This document shows positions 37,801 to 51,070 of a stretch of 64,000 nucleotides of DNA, piece after piece; within the stretch, counting starts at the first letter, position 1; every line of letters begins with the position of its first letter. The notes beneath the pieces were generated by a model. That model was not told the DNA's origin. It saw only the letters and a program-made list of their open reading frames with translations, and made no database searches. This stretch comes from Amphirosellinia nigrospora (taxonomy: Eukaryota > Ascomycota > Sordariomycetes > Xylariales > Xylariaceae). Where the stretch lies: positions 5,669,017 to 5,733,016 of the forward strand of contig SCHM01000004.1 of NCBI GenBank assembly GCA_004123355.1, in the 5' to 3' direction. Both the position numbers and the translations under genes were made by a program.

Positions 37801-40800
37801 AATCGTAAATTTTATAAAAATAAACTATATAGTTATAAAACGTTTATATATTAGTATATAAATATGTTTTAATACTTTAATTATATATTTTAGGTTTAGT
37901 TCGAAATAACGTTCGAATATAATATTTATTGTTTTTTTATTAGGTTTAAAGCTATTATATATATTAAATTTAATAATATAAAAAAACAGTATAAAATAGC
38001 TTCGATTTATATTCTAGTTAGCTATAATTAATTTAGCAAAAATATACGCGTATTAAATATTTATTTTATTTAATATTTAGTATAACTTTATTTAATAATT
38101 TTGTTTTTAATAGTTAAAAAACTTTATATATTTTATTTTTTAATTTTATTTTAAGTTTTTTTAATAATCTAATAATTTTACGGATTTTAGCTTAAAATTT
38201 TAGTTTTGCGTTATAAATTTTAGCTATTATTTTAGCTTTTAATTCTTAAATTTTAACTACTAACGTATTATTAAATTATTAGCTAAACTTAAAAACTATT
38301 TAAATAGTTTAATAAAACATAGTATAAAAATATTATATTATATAAATATTTTTTTTTGAAATTTTTAAAGCTTTTTTTTAAAGTTGCTTAAAGCTACGTT
38401 TATAATATTTGCAAACTTTTAAAAAACTTAAAGTTCGGCCTAAAACTAGTTTAGTTTTTTTTTTATTAATTTATATATTTTATTAATTAAGCTTAGCTTA
38501 TATTAAAGTTTTTATTACTAAGCTTTGAATTTTTTTTATTATTAATTTTAAATTTAAGTTTTTTAATATGGTTTATATTTAATATATTTAAAATAGCCGG
38601 GTGTTTTCCGAATAGTTTATTAAAAAAATTCTTGTATTTTTTAAGCTTAATATTTTTTTATTTTTTAAGCTTAGTACTAAAAAGCACTTGTTTTTTACCG
38701 ATTTATTTTATTACTAAAATAAAAAATTATATTTATATAAATAAAATAATAAACGTTTATAGCTATAAAAATAATAATAATATATTTATTTAGTTTTTTA
38801 AACGTTTAAAAATAATAAAATATTGTTTAATATTATTTATTACTATTAAAAAAAAGCGGTTTATAAAACTATATAACTATTTAAAGTTTTAAAACAGCGT
38901 ATAAAAATCGTTACGTTTTTACTTTAATAAATATATTAAACTATTTTAAAAAATAATTTTAACGGATATAAAAATAATATTATTATTATTTTTTATTAGC
39001 TTAAAGTAAGTATTTTATTAATTTATAAGGATTTATTATTAATAAACCGCTATTAAAACAAAAATAATAGCTATATTTACTACGCTATTAAGTATAAATT
39101 TATTTTATTTTTTTAATTAATAAGTAAATTAATATGCCTAGTTGCGTTTATTTTAGAACTATTCGATCTTAAGCTTTTAATATAATAAATAAAAATTCGG
39201 TTCGGTTTTTTTTAAAAATTAAAACTTAGTTAATAATCTAAACATTTTTATATATTAAAGCATTTTTAATTTAATATTATTACTATTATTAAATATTTTT
39301 TATTATAGTATTATAATAATAGCTATATTTTTTTATAGCTTAATAAACGTACTTTTAACTTTAAAAAAATATTAAATATTAATATATTAGCTAATAATAT
39401 TATTTTATTTATATTTATATTTAGTACTAAAAAATCTTAGTTTTAAAAGTTTAATAATATATACGTATTAACAATAATTATACTTTTTTATAATAAAATG
39501 TTTATAAATCGGCGAAAGTTATAAAAAACAACTATAAAAATAAAATATACAATTTATTTAATTTATTAATAACGTTTAAAATTTTTTTTAATTAAATTTA
39601 ATATTAATTTAATAAAATTTCGTTTAGCTTTTTATTATTAACCTAATCGATTAATTAAATATATAAACGTTAATAATATTAATTCGTTTAAAAATAAATA
39701 TAGCTATATTAATAATTTAAATAAAACAAACAATAATACTTCGGATATTTTTAAACGTAATAATATATGCTTTTTATTATTAAATATAAGTTTTTTAATT
39801 CTATATTTTTTGTTTAGTTTAAAATATAAAGTTAAATATTTTTTTATATTAATAAAAATATATTACTAAAAAAAAGTATAATTTATAAATAAAAATATAG
39901 CGTTATTATAGGTTTTTTTTTAAAATAATATTTAATTTTTACGATTTATTTTTTTTAGAAGTTATTTTAAATATTTAAAGATTCCCGATTTATTATTAAT
40001 ATCTATTAAATATCGAGCTATATTATTTAGTTTTATAAAATAATTTTAAATTTAAACTATTTATAATTAATATAATAAATATACTTACCGGCGTATATAG
40101 TAATAATTTATTAAAACTTAATTATAGTATATTTTTTAGTTTATATTATTTTTTTATAAACTAATTTTTTTAAACGCTGTTTTAATATTTTTTAAGAATT
40201 TATAATAGGACGGGTTATATTTTAATAAAACATATAATATATGTTTTATTACGTTTTTATTAATATAAAAAAATTTGCCGATTAGTTTATAAAAATATAA
40301 TTATAAAAAAAAATATATATTTTAGTAAAAAATCGGCTTTATATAACTTAGCGCTATTTATTTAACTTAAAAGCTATATAAACGCTATATTTTTTTTATA
40401 GCTTAAATAAAACGTAAAAACTAATTATTATATTTTAATTTAATATAATATATATTAATTTTATATTTTTTTATTCGCATAGTTAAAATAGCTATTTTAG
40501 CATTAAAGCTTATTATATAGTTATTATTTTAAAGGCTTTTTTATATATTAAGAAAAATATTTTATAAAGTAAAAAGTACTTAAAAGCGATTTATTTTTAT
40601 TATATTAAATATATATATTTATAAATATTTTATTTAATCGGCAAAAATATAATAAATATAACAAAAACATTATTAAGCGTTTTATCGTATAGTTATTAAA
40701 TAATATTTAAGCGTTTATTTTATTATTTTTTATATTTAAAAGCAGTATAATAATTAAAATAATATAAATATAAAATAATCTAAATATATTATTTATAGTT

Positions 40801-40923
40801 TAATATTAATTAGTATTAATTTAAAAATAATTATAATATTTAATAAAAATTATTAAATAATATATTTATAATAATTAATTAAATATTAGATTTTATTGCT
40901 AACTTTAATTATTATAACTATAG
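37801..40923. other. RIPed right-arm sequence, mirror of about 9,810-12,880
   Basis: Collinear inverted match to the left arm, for example TAATATTTTAAACCTAG-type phrases at 37,880-37,950 and ATTAAGCGTTTTATCGTATA at 40,674 against 10,035. Frames are closed; the partner of the 12,679-12,861 relic is RIPed out. Confidence 0.65.
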
Positions 40924-41465
40924 CTAAGCTAGTATAGCTAAGCTAAATAGCTAAAATAACTAGCTTAATAGCTATACGGGCTATATAAACTATTTTAGTT
41001 ATTTTTAATAGTTTAAATTACGTACTAACTAATAATCTAGCTAGATAAATTATTAGGTTATTTATTTAATATATATAGTAATACGCGGGGGTTTAACTAA
41101 TAACTAGTGCTTTTTTTAAATATTTTATACTAAAAATACTTTAAATAAGTTTAGTAGCGATATATAAATAAATTAATATAAGTTTATATTAAACTAATAT
41201 TAGTTTACTTTTATTAATTTAATAATAACTATATTTTTTTAAGGTAAATATAACTTATAAAATATTTAGCTTATATATTTTAGCTATTTATAAGTATTTA
41301 AAAATATTATTTTTAACGCGTACGTTATATTTAACGAATATAATAACCTAGTAGCGAAAATAATAACAAAAGCTTAAATATATAAGTATAATTAAATGCG
41401 TAAGCATAAACGTAGGCGTAAGTATTAGCGCGGGTATATAGGTAAAATAATTAACGCGTATTACG
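40924..41465. mobile_element. 0.54 kb insertion in the right arm with TATAG flanks
   Basis: TATAG stands at both borders (40,919-40,923 and 41,466-41,470) and once at the left-arm empty site (AATATAGTGG, reverse complement of about 9,805-9,815). The insert begins CTAAGCTAGTATAGCTAAGC, holds a cluster of AGCT-containing words up to 40,980, and GCGCGGGTATATAGG near the other end. No matching terminal inverted repeats were found. RIPed, no gene. A duplication of TA or TATAG would suit a Tc1/mariner-like or other small DNA element. Part of it recurs at 37,600-37,800. Confidence 0.6.
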
Positions 41466-41470
41466 TATAG

Positions 41471-42329
41471 TAGTATTAAAAAAATAATAATAAAAAACCT
41501 TCGAATTATTTAATACTAGAATTAAATATTTATTTTTATAACTAAAAATATAATTAATTATTTATACTAAATATAATATTTATTATATATATAACTATAT
41601 ATTTTATTTTAATACGGACTTATTTTTTTTTAGGGCTAGATTTACTGCTTAAAAATGCTTTTATTACTAGTATTATTTTAGTGCGTATTTTATTAATTTA
41701 ATAGTTTTATAAGAATATTTTTAAAACTTAATATTTTTATAAAATATATAAAACTAAATAAAAACGTTTTATTTTATTTATTTAAGTGCTTATAAACGGA
41801 TATAATAAGATAGCGCTATTTTTTTTAAACCGGATTTTTAAGATTAAACTTTAGGATTTCTTAAAAACAGCTAAATAATACTAGTTATTTTTAGCTAAAT
41901 ATCGTCTTTTTATATTTAGCAAAGCTTACATATAATTATATTTAATAGATTAGTTCGGTTATATATAAAATTTATAAGCTTTAAAATAAATAAAGAACTA
42001 TTTTTTAAAAGTTAATATATTAATAATCTTTTTTTTTAGCGGTAATAAATAAGCTTTTTTAAGCTTTTAACTATTTATTATAAAAAGTTTTAAAAAAATT
42101 TAGTTTTGTTTAACTTTTTTGCTATTATTAATAATTTATAAATTAAATAATATATTAAAAAATAATAACTAATTATTTATTTATTTTAAATACTATTATA
42201 AAAATAATTAATTTTATTTAAGCTTAAATATAGTACTTATATATAGCTATAAAAAAGTTAGTATAATAACTTAAAAATTAATAGTAAAAGTTATTTAATA
42301 TATAGGCAATAAAGTTTAAAGGATTAAAA
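41471..42329. other. RIPed right-arm sequence, mirror of about 8,930-9,800
   Basis: Clear inverted match, for example AAACGGATATAATAAGATAG at 41,795 against 9,450-9,480. No gene. Confidence 0.6.
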
Positions 42330-42535
42330 TATATTTTTTTCGCGTATTTTTATATATATTAAAATAGTTACTTTTTACGTTGCTTTTTATATTGCTTTTA
42401 TATATATTAAAATAGTTATCTTTTATATTGCTTTTTTATATTTTTTTTTACGTTGCTTTATATATATTAAAGTAGTTATTTTTTATATTGCTTTTTATAT
42501 TATTTTTTACGTTATTTATATATATTAAGGTTGCT
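42330..42535 (-). repeat. RIPed 12-bp minisatellite, right arm
   Basis: Repeated TTTTTACGTTGCTTTT and TTTTATATTGCTTTT, the reverse complement of GGCAACGTGGAG-type units after C>T and G>A change. The partner 8,635-8,895 keeps the GC-richer form, giving a direct before/after view of RIP on the same array. Confidence 0.88.
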
Positions 42536-45500
42536 TTTTATATTGCTTTTATTTTAGTTTTAGTTATTATTTTATAAATTAAAACTTTATAAGTTTTAAT
42601 ATTAGTTTAATAGCTAATAAATACGATTTATTTTAAACAAAACTAAAAAAAGTTATTAATATTTAGTTAAAAAAAAGAATAATATAAATAATTTATTATA
42701 TTAGTTTGCAAAAAAGGTTAATTATGTTTTTTATTTGTTTAATAATTAAAAACTTAGCTATAATACTAAATTAAAAGTTTTATTTTAACGTTATAAATTA
42801 GCTAGATTTTATAAGCTTTTTTAAAAAATATAATATATTTGTTAAAATAAAGCTTTATTATTATTTTTTTTATTATAATATTAAAGGTTTTTAATATTTT
42901 TTAACATTATTATTAAAGTTAATATATTGGATAATAAATAAATAATTAAAAAAAAATAAATAGCTAAAGTAAAAATAAATAGTTATAAAAAAAGTATAAA
43001 AGCAAGTATGCCTTAAATAATAGCATAATATTTTAATTTATATATTTATTATTTAGATTAACGGAATATAAATAAGTATAAAACTATAATTTAATTATTA
43101 GAAGTTTTTTTAGGCGAAAAATTATTTTTTTAGTTACTTAAAAAAGTTTTTATAAGTTATATTTTATAGTTTTAAATTTTAAAAAAGCTATTTTTTATAT
43201 TGTTTATTTATTATAATATAAAAAGCTATTTTTTATATTATTTATTTATTATAGCTTGTTATATTTTTTTTTATTATTTATATAGTTTATTAGTATAATA
43301 TTAATAAAGCTTTTTTTTATATATTTATTTATTAAAATGTTTTTTTATATAAAGCTAACTAAAAGCTTAAGCTTTTATTTAGGTTTTTTTAATAGTTTTA
43401 GTAATAAAATAAAACTATAGATTTATTTTAAATATTTATTAGCGAAATAAATATTATATCGGGCTATTTTATTAAAATATTAAATATTATATTATAAAGT
43501 TTACTATATTATATACTATTTAATTCAGTAGTAAATATTTTAAATAAAAAAAATAAAATTTATATTAGTTTATTTAAATAAGTTTATTTTTTAAATATTA
43601 GCTATTTTTTTTAGGGCTAAATTTTATTTATAAGCTGGTTATAAACTTATATATATATATATTTAAAAGTAGCGATAATATATTAAAAAAAGAAATCTAG
43701 AAACTTTTAAATTATAATTATTATAGTTTTTTAGTTTTTATTAATATTTTCGCTTTTAAATATAATTAATTAATTTTAATTAAATAGTTTAACTTTATTA
43801 AGCTTTTAATAAAGTTTTATATAAAATAAAACTATTTAAATTAGTTTAAACTTATATTTTTTTAATTATTTTTTAATACTAAATATTATTAAAATAAATA
43901 TTTTTATTGCTAAAAACAATAGTTTAAATATAATATTTTTATTTGTTTAATTTATTATATAGCTTTTTTAAATAGCTAATATATGCTTAAAATAAGTTTT
44001 ATATTTTTACTAGCTTTTTGTTTAATATATAACGGTTAGTTTTTTATATTTTTAAACTAATAAAATTTTATTTCGGACGATTTTCCGAACTTTTGCTTTA
44101 ATAACTATTTTAATTTATATTTATTTAATTTTAGCTAGCTAGGCGTTTATAAATAAAACTTTTTTATATTATATTTAGTTTTTATTTAACGATTTTATTT
44201 TTTATTTACGAAATTTTGCTTTTTTTTTTAATATTTAATATTTTATTTTATTTTATATTTTTTTTATTTTTATAAACTATTAGTTTTTTTATTAGATTTT
44301 TTTTAGTTAATAGCTTAAGTTATTTATTTAATTATAATTTTAAGCTATTAAAAAATTTAGATTTTATTTTTACTATATAATTATATTTTATTTAAATTAA
44401 ACGTAAATAATATTTTATTTTAAACTTATTACTATATTTATATAAGTAAAAAACTATAATAATATATTTAATAAAAAAAGTATTATTTAAAATATTTATA
44501 ATAGTTTAATTAGTTTTAGCGTTAAATAAAATAAAAATATAGCCTAGGTTATAAGTATATAATTTTTAACGAGTATAAGCTTAGTATAAATAATATAAAT
44601 TTGTAAAAAAACCTATAAATAATATAGCAAAAATATAATTTTATATTAATAATATAAATAGCCTTTTTATTAGCTTTTAAAATAATAATAACAAAAGCTA
44701 AAATATATTATTTAATTTTATTAGCTACTAAATTTTTTAATAATATATAATTATTAGTTAGTTAAAACGCTTTTATATTTAATATAATATTTAAAAACGT
44801 TTATAATTATTAATTTATTAATTTTAAAATTATTACTATTTTTTTATTAAATAAAAGTTTATAATAATTATTATTAATTTGCTAGCTTAGCTTATATAAT
44901 ATAATAAATTAAAATAATTATATAAAATTTATTAGCGCTATAATATTATATATATATATTAAAATCAGCATATAGCTAATATTAAAAAAACTTTATAAAA
45001 AATTAAAATATTATAAATAAATATAATAAGCGATTTTATTAGCTATTTTATTATATTACTTTTAATAAGCTCGGTAAACTATATATTAGTTTTAATATAT
45101 TTAATATAGCAAAGATTTTTTATAGCTTAATTTAATTTTTATTTAATATATTTATTTTTATATATAACTAAATAGCTAGTTATTTTAATATTAACTAATA
45201 TATAAATATTAATTTTAATAGCTTAAATTAATATTTAAAAATTATTAAGCTTTAATATTATATTATAAATAATTGTACTATTATTTAAGCATTAAATTTT
45301 TAAATTATATATTTTTTCGGCTTAAAATTTATATTAAATAATAAAAATGTTTTTTTATAGCTATTTTTACTAGTAACCTATTTTTTAAACATTATAATAA
45401 ACTAGTAGTTTTTAAATATAAATAGTTATATAGTTCTCGGGCTTATATAATTTAATTATTATTGTTTAAATTATAAAACTTTAAACTTAAACAATCGTTT

Positions 45501-48500
45501 TTTTTTTTTACTATTTTAAATTATTTTATTTTTTAATAATTAATATTTTATAAATAATATATATATTTAGTTTTATATTTATTATTAACTTTATAAAATA
45601 GCTTAATATTTATTTATATTATATAAAATTTTCGCTAAAAAATTAATTATAATTTATTAAATAGTTAACTAAAGCTTTTTATAGCTTTTTAAGCTAAAAA
45701 CTTTATTATATTTTTTATTAAAGCTTTTTTAATAACTATTTTATTATACGTTAAGCTTTTTATAATTATTAATTATTTATTCGATTTTTAACGCGTTAAT
45801 TTATTTTTATATTTATTATATTTTAAATACGTAATAATTAAAAAAATAAATAGCTTTATAAGCAAATAAAGTCCGGGCGTTTTTTATTTTATTTTATTTT
45901 TTTTATTTTTTATAATTATAATAGTTTTAGTTTATTTTAAAGCTTTTTTTTAGTTACGCTTTTATTTATTTTTTTTTAACTTTTGCTATATTTTTTAGTA
46001 TTTTTAGTTATTTTATATTAAAATATTAAATATATATTAAAAATAAAAAAAAAATATATAATATTATTTTTATAAATATATTTAAAATTGCTAATAAAAC
46101 TTTATAAGAAAAATTTATATATAAAAATATATAATTTAGCTAGTATTTTTTTTTATATTATATTTTTATAGTTTTTATTATAGCTTTAATAAAATTAAAA
46201 AACTAGTTATATTTATAGTATTTTTTTATAAACTTTAAAAATAAAAGTTTAAATAAAAAAAGTTTTTATTATATAAATAACTAGCTTATAAAAACTTTAA
46301 AGTTATATTACTAGTTTTTAATTATAAAGTTATTAAAAATATATATTTATATATTTAAAAAAATAAATTTTAAAAAATATAATATTATTAATAATATAAT
46401 ATTATTAATATAGATTATTACTATATATATATTATTAAAAATAAAAAATATAATAATTATAATAAATTAATATAGCAACTTTTATTTTAATAGTTTAGTT
46501 TAATATTATATATAGCTTATATTTTTAGCGCAAGCTAGCTATTTATTTATTAATATAATTTTTTTAATTTAATTTAAATTAACTATAATAACAATAAGCT
46601 AGCTTAAATATAAATAATAAATATTTAATTTATCGATAATTATATATATAATATAATAAAGTTATTTTAAACGTAATAATATATAACAATATAAAACTAA
46701 ATATAAATATAAAAAAAATAATAAATAAAATAGATTTTATTTTATTTAATATATTATAAAGTTATTAAAAGCTTTAATTAAAAGTTAAAATTTTAAGAAT
46801 ATTTACTGAAATTTAACGCTATAAACTAATTATTATAAACTTAAAAATATTATATATAATTTATTATAATCGTTAAATATATATTAAGTATATAAATTTA
46901 TTATTAAGTTTTATTTATTATAATATATAATAAAAATGTTTAAAAACGTTAGTTAAACTATAAAAGTATAATAATATATATTAAAGTTTAAATTATTTAA
47001 AATATATATAAAACTTTACTAATATATAAAAATATCGATTAAATTTTTTACTAATAAAAATAATAATTATTTATTATATGTTAATTATTAAAGCTAGCAA
47101 ATAAAATATTTAAAAAATTTATTAATTTTTTAAATAAACAAATATATGTTTTTTTATTTTTTATATTTTAATAAATATAATTAGCTTAAAAGCTTTTAAT
47201 ATTTTAATAAATAAAAGCTTATTTATATATAATATATTACGATTAAATTATAATATTTGCCCGCTTTTTATATTATATGTTAAAATTTACTATTAAAAGC
47301 ATTATTAATACGTTTATTAATTTTGCTAGAAAATAAAGCTTAATAGCTAGCTTTTAAACCTAGTTAACTAAACTAATTAATTGTATTTTTTAGATTTATT
47401 AATTATTTTTATAGCTTGTTTGTTTATTTTTAACTAAGTTTTTTTTTTTTATATTATATAAATTAGCTTTAAAACGTAAGATTTTAAAATAAAGTTTATA
47501 GCGCTTTTTTAACTAAAAAGCAGCTTTTTAATCGTTTATATTTTTTATAATAAAATAAAATATTTATTTAAAGCAACAAATTGTTCTAAAGTTAAAATAA
47601 TTAATTATCGGCTATTTTTAAAATAGCTATAGCTTATAGTTTATATAATTAGTTTTTATTAAAGTGTTTAATTTTATATATAGCTTATAAATTTATATAA
47701 ATATATTAATTTAAATAATAAGTTTAAAAATAATTAAGCTTAGCGTATAGTTTATAATTAAATTATATATTAAATTATTAATATTTATTATAGATTATTT
47801 ATTAATAAAACTATAATATTTAATAAAATAAAACGTAATTATCGATTATATATATATTTTTATTTATATTATTACTAGCTATATAATAAAAAGTATAAAT
47901 AATTATAATATATTTAAACTTGTTAAGTTTTTTAATACGTTTAATTTAAAATAATATTATTAGTAGCAAAATAAAAGCTTTTAATAATATATAAGTCTTT
48001 AATATAATTCGAACTATTTAGCAAAAATAAAAATATTGTTTAGTTCGAACTTTAAAAAAAACTAAGCTTATATTTTTTTTTTTTATTAATTAACTAGTAT
48101 TTAATTATAAAGTAAGGTATTATATAAAATTATTTTTATAAATATTAAGCTAGGCGATTTATATAAGTTATTATTAAATATTTTAAAATAAAAAAAATAT
48201 AGTAAAAAAAGTTCTAAAAAAAATATATAAAGCTAAATAATAAGCTTAAGTTATAAATAATTTTTAAAATTAAAAATATTTTTATTTTTATTAATATAAT
48301 TAATTTTATTTTATTTTAAAACTTTACGATAAAAAGCTGCTATTTTTAATATAATAGGCTTTTTTGCCGTAAAAGATATAATATATAGGGTAAAAAGATT
48401 TTTTTTATAGCTAAAAAAAAAATATTTTTTAGTTTTTTTTTTAAATATTATTTAATAAACTTAAAAATAAATTTAATTAATAGTTAATAAAATCTATTAT

Positions 48501-49300
48501 TTAAGTTTTATATAAATATAATGTAAATATTATTAAATTAAAGCTATAAAATAAAAACGGCTAAAATTTTACTAAAAAAAATAAAAATAAAAAAAAATAG
48601 TTAAAATATATAACTTTTTAAGCTTAAATGCTTTTTTAATTTATATAATATAATTTCGATCTATAGTTTTAAATTATTAAAAGTTATAAACTTATTAATA
48701 TAGGTTATATAAATAAAGTTATATATTTTTATAGTTTAGCTAAAGCTTATAATTTATAAATTAATAAAACTTATATAATAATAATAAAAAGTTATAAATA
48801 TTATATATTATAAACTAAATAACGATCGATAAATTTATTAATTTTATAATTTAAAATTTATTTAAAAACAAAATAAAACGTATATTAAAACGTTATAATA
48901 AATTTTTAATTTAATTATTTATTTTTTTTTTCCGTACTTATTAGTTTTTTAATTTAAGTACTAGTTAATAAAATAATAAACGTTAATAAAAGTTAGATTT
49001 TAAATTTTTTTTATAAAATCTTATTATTAGATTTTTTATAATATTTTATTATTAGCTTAATATATAAACTTAAAAATAAATAATTTATTAGCGCTATTAC
49101 TTTTTTACGTAATAAATTTAGGTTTTAATTTTATCGGCATATATTTTTTTATATAGTTATTTTTATTTAATTATTTATTATTTACTAATAATATTTAAAA
49201 AGTAAAAATTATTATTATAGAATTTTTTCTATTTTTAGGTTTATTATATTTATTAATAATAAATAGCTATTATATTTAATATTTATTTATTTATTTATAG
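42536..49300. other. RIPed right-arm transposon-like body, mirror of 1,705-8,630
   Basis: Collinear with the left arm throughout; no intact frame. Around 45,000-45,110 the plus strand can be read with a loose resemblance to the start of a Gypsy integrase core (Asp-Phe-Ile-Gly then Arg-Ile-Leu-Val-Leu-Ile), but spacing and the key acidic residues are not convincing and the DDL relic nearby runs on the opposite strand. Block 48,150-48,640 resembles 58,000-58,480 in the same orientation. Confidence 0.55.
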
Positions 49301-49308
49301 CTTTATTT

Positions 49309-49554
49309 TTATTTATTACTAGTTTTTATTATTAAGCTTAAAGCTTTTTTTAAGCGATTATTATTATCCGAGTTATTTTTTAAGCTATTTAAGTTATTTA
49401 AATTATTTAAGTTGTTTAAGTTATTTAAATCGTCTAGGTTATTTAGGTCGTTTAAGTTATTTAAGTTGTTTAAATTATTTAAATTATTTAAGTTATTTAA
49501 ATTATTTAGATTATTTAAGTCGTCCAAACTAATTTTAAGGTCTTTATACTCCAA
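49309..49554 (-). pseudogene. C-terminal relic of the (Asp/Asn-Asp/Asn-Leu)n repeat protein, right arm
   Basis: On the minus strand an open stretch of 81 codons begins with Glu-Tyr-Lys-Asp-Leu-Lys-Ile-Ser, continues through 16 Asn-Asn-Leu or Asp-Asp-Leu units and ends Leu-Lys-Lys-Ala-Leu-Ser-Leu-Ile-Ile-Lys-Thr-Ser-Asn-Lys and TAA. There is no ATG; the first codon of the listed span is TTG, so this is a fragment of a longer frame. Residues outside the repeat agree with the left arm (1,482-1,700). Most Asp in the left repeat is Asn here, which G>A change (GAC to AAC or AAT) explains. Upstream of about 49,580 one base is missing from an A-run relative to the left arm, so neither arm has the full frame. 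The opposite-strand frame (49,412-49,603) is a shadow. Confidence 0.5.
49381..49524 (-). repeat. 9-bp tandem repeat, 16 units
   Basis: Sixteen consecutive 9-bp units (plus-strand form TAAGTTATT, with TAAATCGTC, TAGGTCGTT and TAAGTCGTC as the less mutated members) against ten in the left arm. Confidence 0.92.
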
Positions 49555-49604
49555 ACTAAAGCTCGAATTAATATTTTTTATTAAATATATAGTTTTATTT
49601 TAAG

Positions 49605-50555
49605 TTAATAATATAGCCTAGCAATATAATAAATATAAATAATATTAAATAAATATTTTAAATATAATAAATAATTAATTATTAAATAAAATAATTATAT
49701 TTATGCTATTTTTACTATAATTTACTTTAATTATTTATTATAGCTAACTTTAATAAAAATATAATTTAATTTAATTTAATTAACTAAAGTTTTAATTTAT
49801 TTACGTTTAATGGTTAATTTTTAATTTATTATACTATTATATATAATATTATTTTAAACTTAACGATTAATTTTTAGCTAAAATAAGCTTAAATTAATAA
49901 TAATAAATTAATATTATAAAAATATATAAATAATATATAAAAAAACTTAAAAGCTATTTTTATAATTATTTTAAAAAAGGTATTTAAATATTTAATAAGT
50001 ATATAAATATAATATATTTAGATTTTTTTTTATTAAAATTGTTTATAATTATTTAGCTTTATTATAATATTAATTATAATATATTAATATAATATATTAA
50101 TAAAAATTGCTTAATTTTAACCCGAGTATATTTCTTTAGCTAGTATATTTTTAATTATTTTAGCTATTTTATTATTAGTTATTTTTAATCTTTTGCTTTT
50201 TAGCTACTAAAGCCTTGCAGAAAAAATAACTTTTATTAGCTTTAAGCTATATAGTTTTTATATAATTTATATATAATTTATTAGCTAGCATATAATAAAA
50301 TGTTAAACAATACTTTTATAGCTTAATAATTTTTTTGCTATATTATTTTTAGTTTTATTATAATTTAAATCTACTTAATAATAATAATAATAATAATAAG
50401 TACTAGTATTAGTTACGTTTATAAAAGTTAAAGTTTACTTTGTTTTTATTTTTAGCTAATTTATATAAATATTTAAGCGTATATTAATATAAATTTTTAG
50501 CTAATAAAATAAAGTTTTTAAAAAATATTTTTTTTTTAATATTAAAATAGTTATA
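49605..50555. other. RIPed right-arm sequence, mirror of about 515-1,480
   Basis: Inverted match to the left arm, for example CTACTTAATAATAATAATAA at 50,369 against 660-700 on the left. No open frame. Confidence 0.6.
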
Positions 50556-50559
50556 ATTT

Positions 50560-51035
50560 TAATCGTTATTTTTATTAAATTATTAAAATATAATAGTTAT
50601 AATTATAGTTATTATTAGATTATTTAAATAAAATAATTATAATTATTATTTATATTTTTATTAAATTGTTTAAATAAAATAGTTTTAATTATTATTTTTA
50701 TTTTTATTAGATTGTTTAAATATAATAATTATAATTATTATTTTTATTAATTACTTAAATAAAATAATATAATCGTTATTATTATTATTATTAGATTATT
50801 TAAATAAAATAGTTTTAATTGTTATTTTTATCGTTATTAAATTATTTAAGTTTAATTATTATTTTTATTTTTATCGGATTATTTAAATAAAATAGTTTTA
50901 ATTATTATTTTTATTTTTATCGGATTATTTAAATATAATAGTTATAATATAATTATTATTATTAGATTATTTAAATAAAATAATTATAATTATACTTATT
51001 ATTATTATTTAATTATTTAAATATAATAATTATAT
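50560..51035 (-). repeat. Outer tandem repeat, about 43-bp unit, right arm
   Basis: Repeated TTATTAGATTATTTAAATAA and TTTATCGGATTATTTAAATA with AATTATAATTATT between, the reverse complement of the array at 1-525. The array ends near 51,035, which sets the outer limit of the inverted repeat on this side. Confidence 0.85.
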
Positions 51036-51070
51036 ATAAAACGATTATTTGCTTTAATACTAAGCTTTTA

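Larger units (their letters stand above)
28771..51070 (-). repeat. Right arm of the giant inverted repeat
   Basis: This is the reverse-complement partner of 1-19,130. It is about 3 kb longer than the left arm. Most of that is explained by an X repeat (33,559-35,147), a 213-bp hairpin element (30,773-30,985), an insertion at 40,924-41,465 and an unmatched segment (36,340-37,385). It is more heavily mutated than the left arm. Stretches that are moderately GC-rich on the left (12,700-13,490 and 8,635-8,990) are here almost pure A+T with C>T and G>A changes. The inner end passes through an X-repeat terminus and stops at 28,771, next to a 0.2 kb direct repeat. Confidence 0.9.

Noticed and set aside
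44990-45180. Gypsy integrase-like reading on the plus strand
   Set aside because: Only loose similarity after assuming many RIP changes; the catalytic Asp could not be placed and the neighbouring coding relic lies on the other strand.
49412-49603. Lys-Leu-Phe repeat frame on the plus strand
   Set aside because: It is the antisense shadow of the 9-bp Asp-Asp-Leu array; the minus frame is the one conserved between arms.
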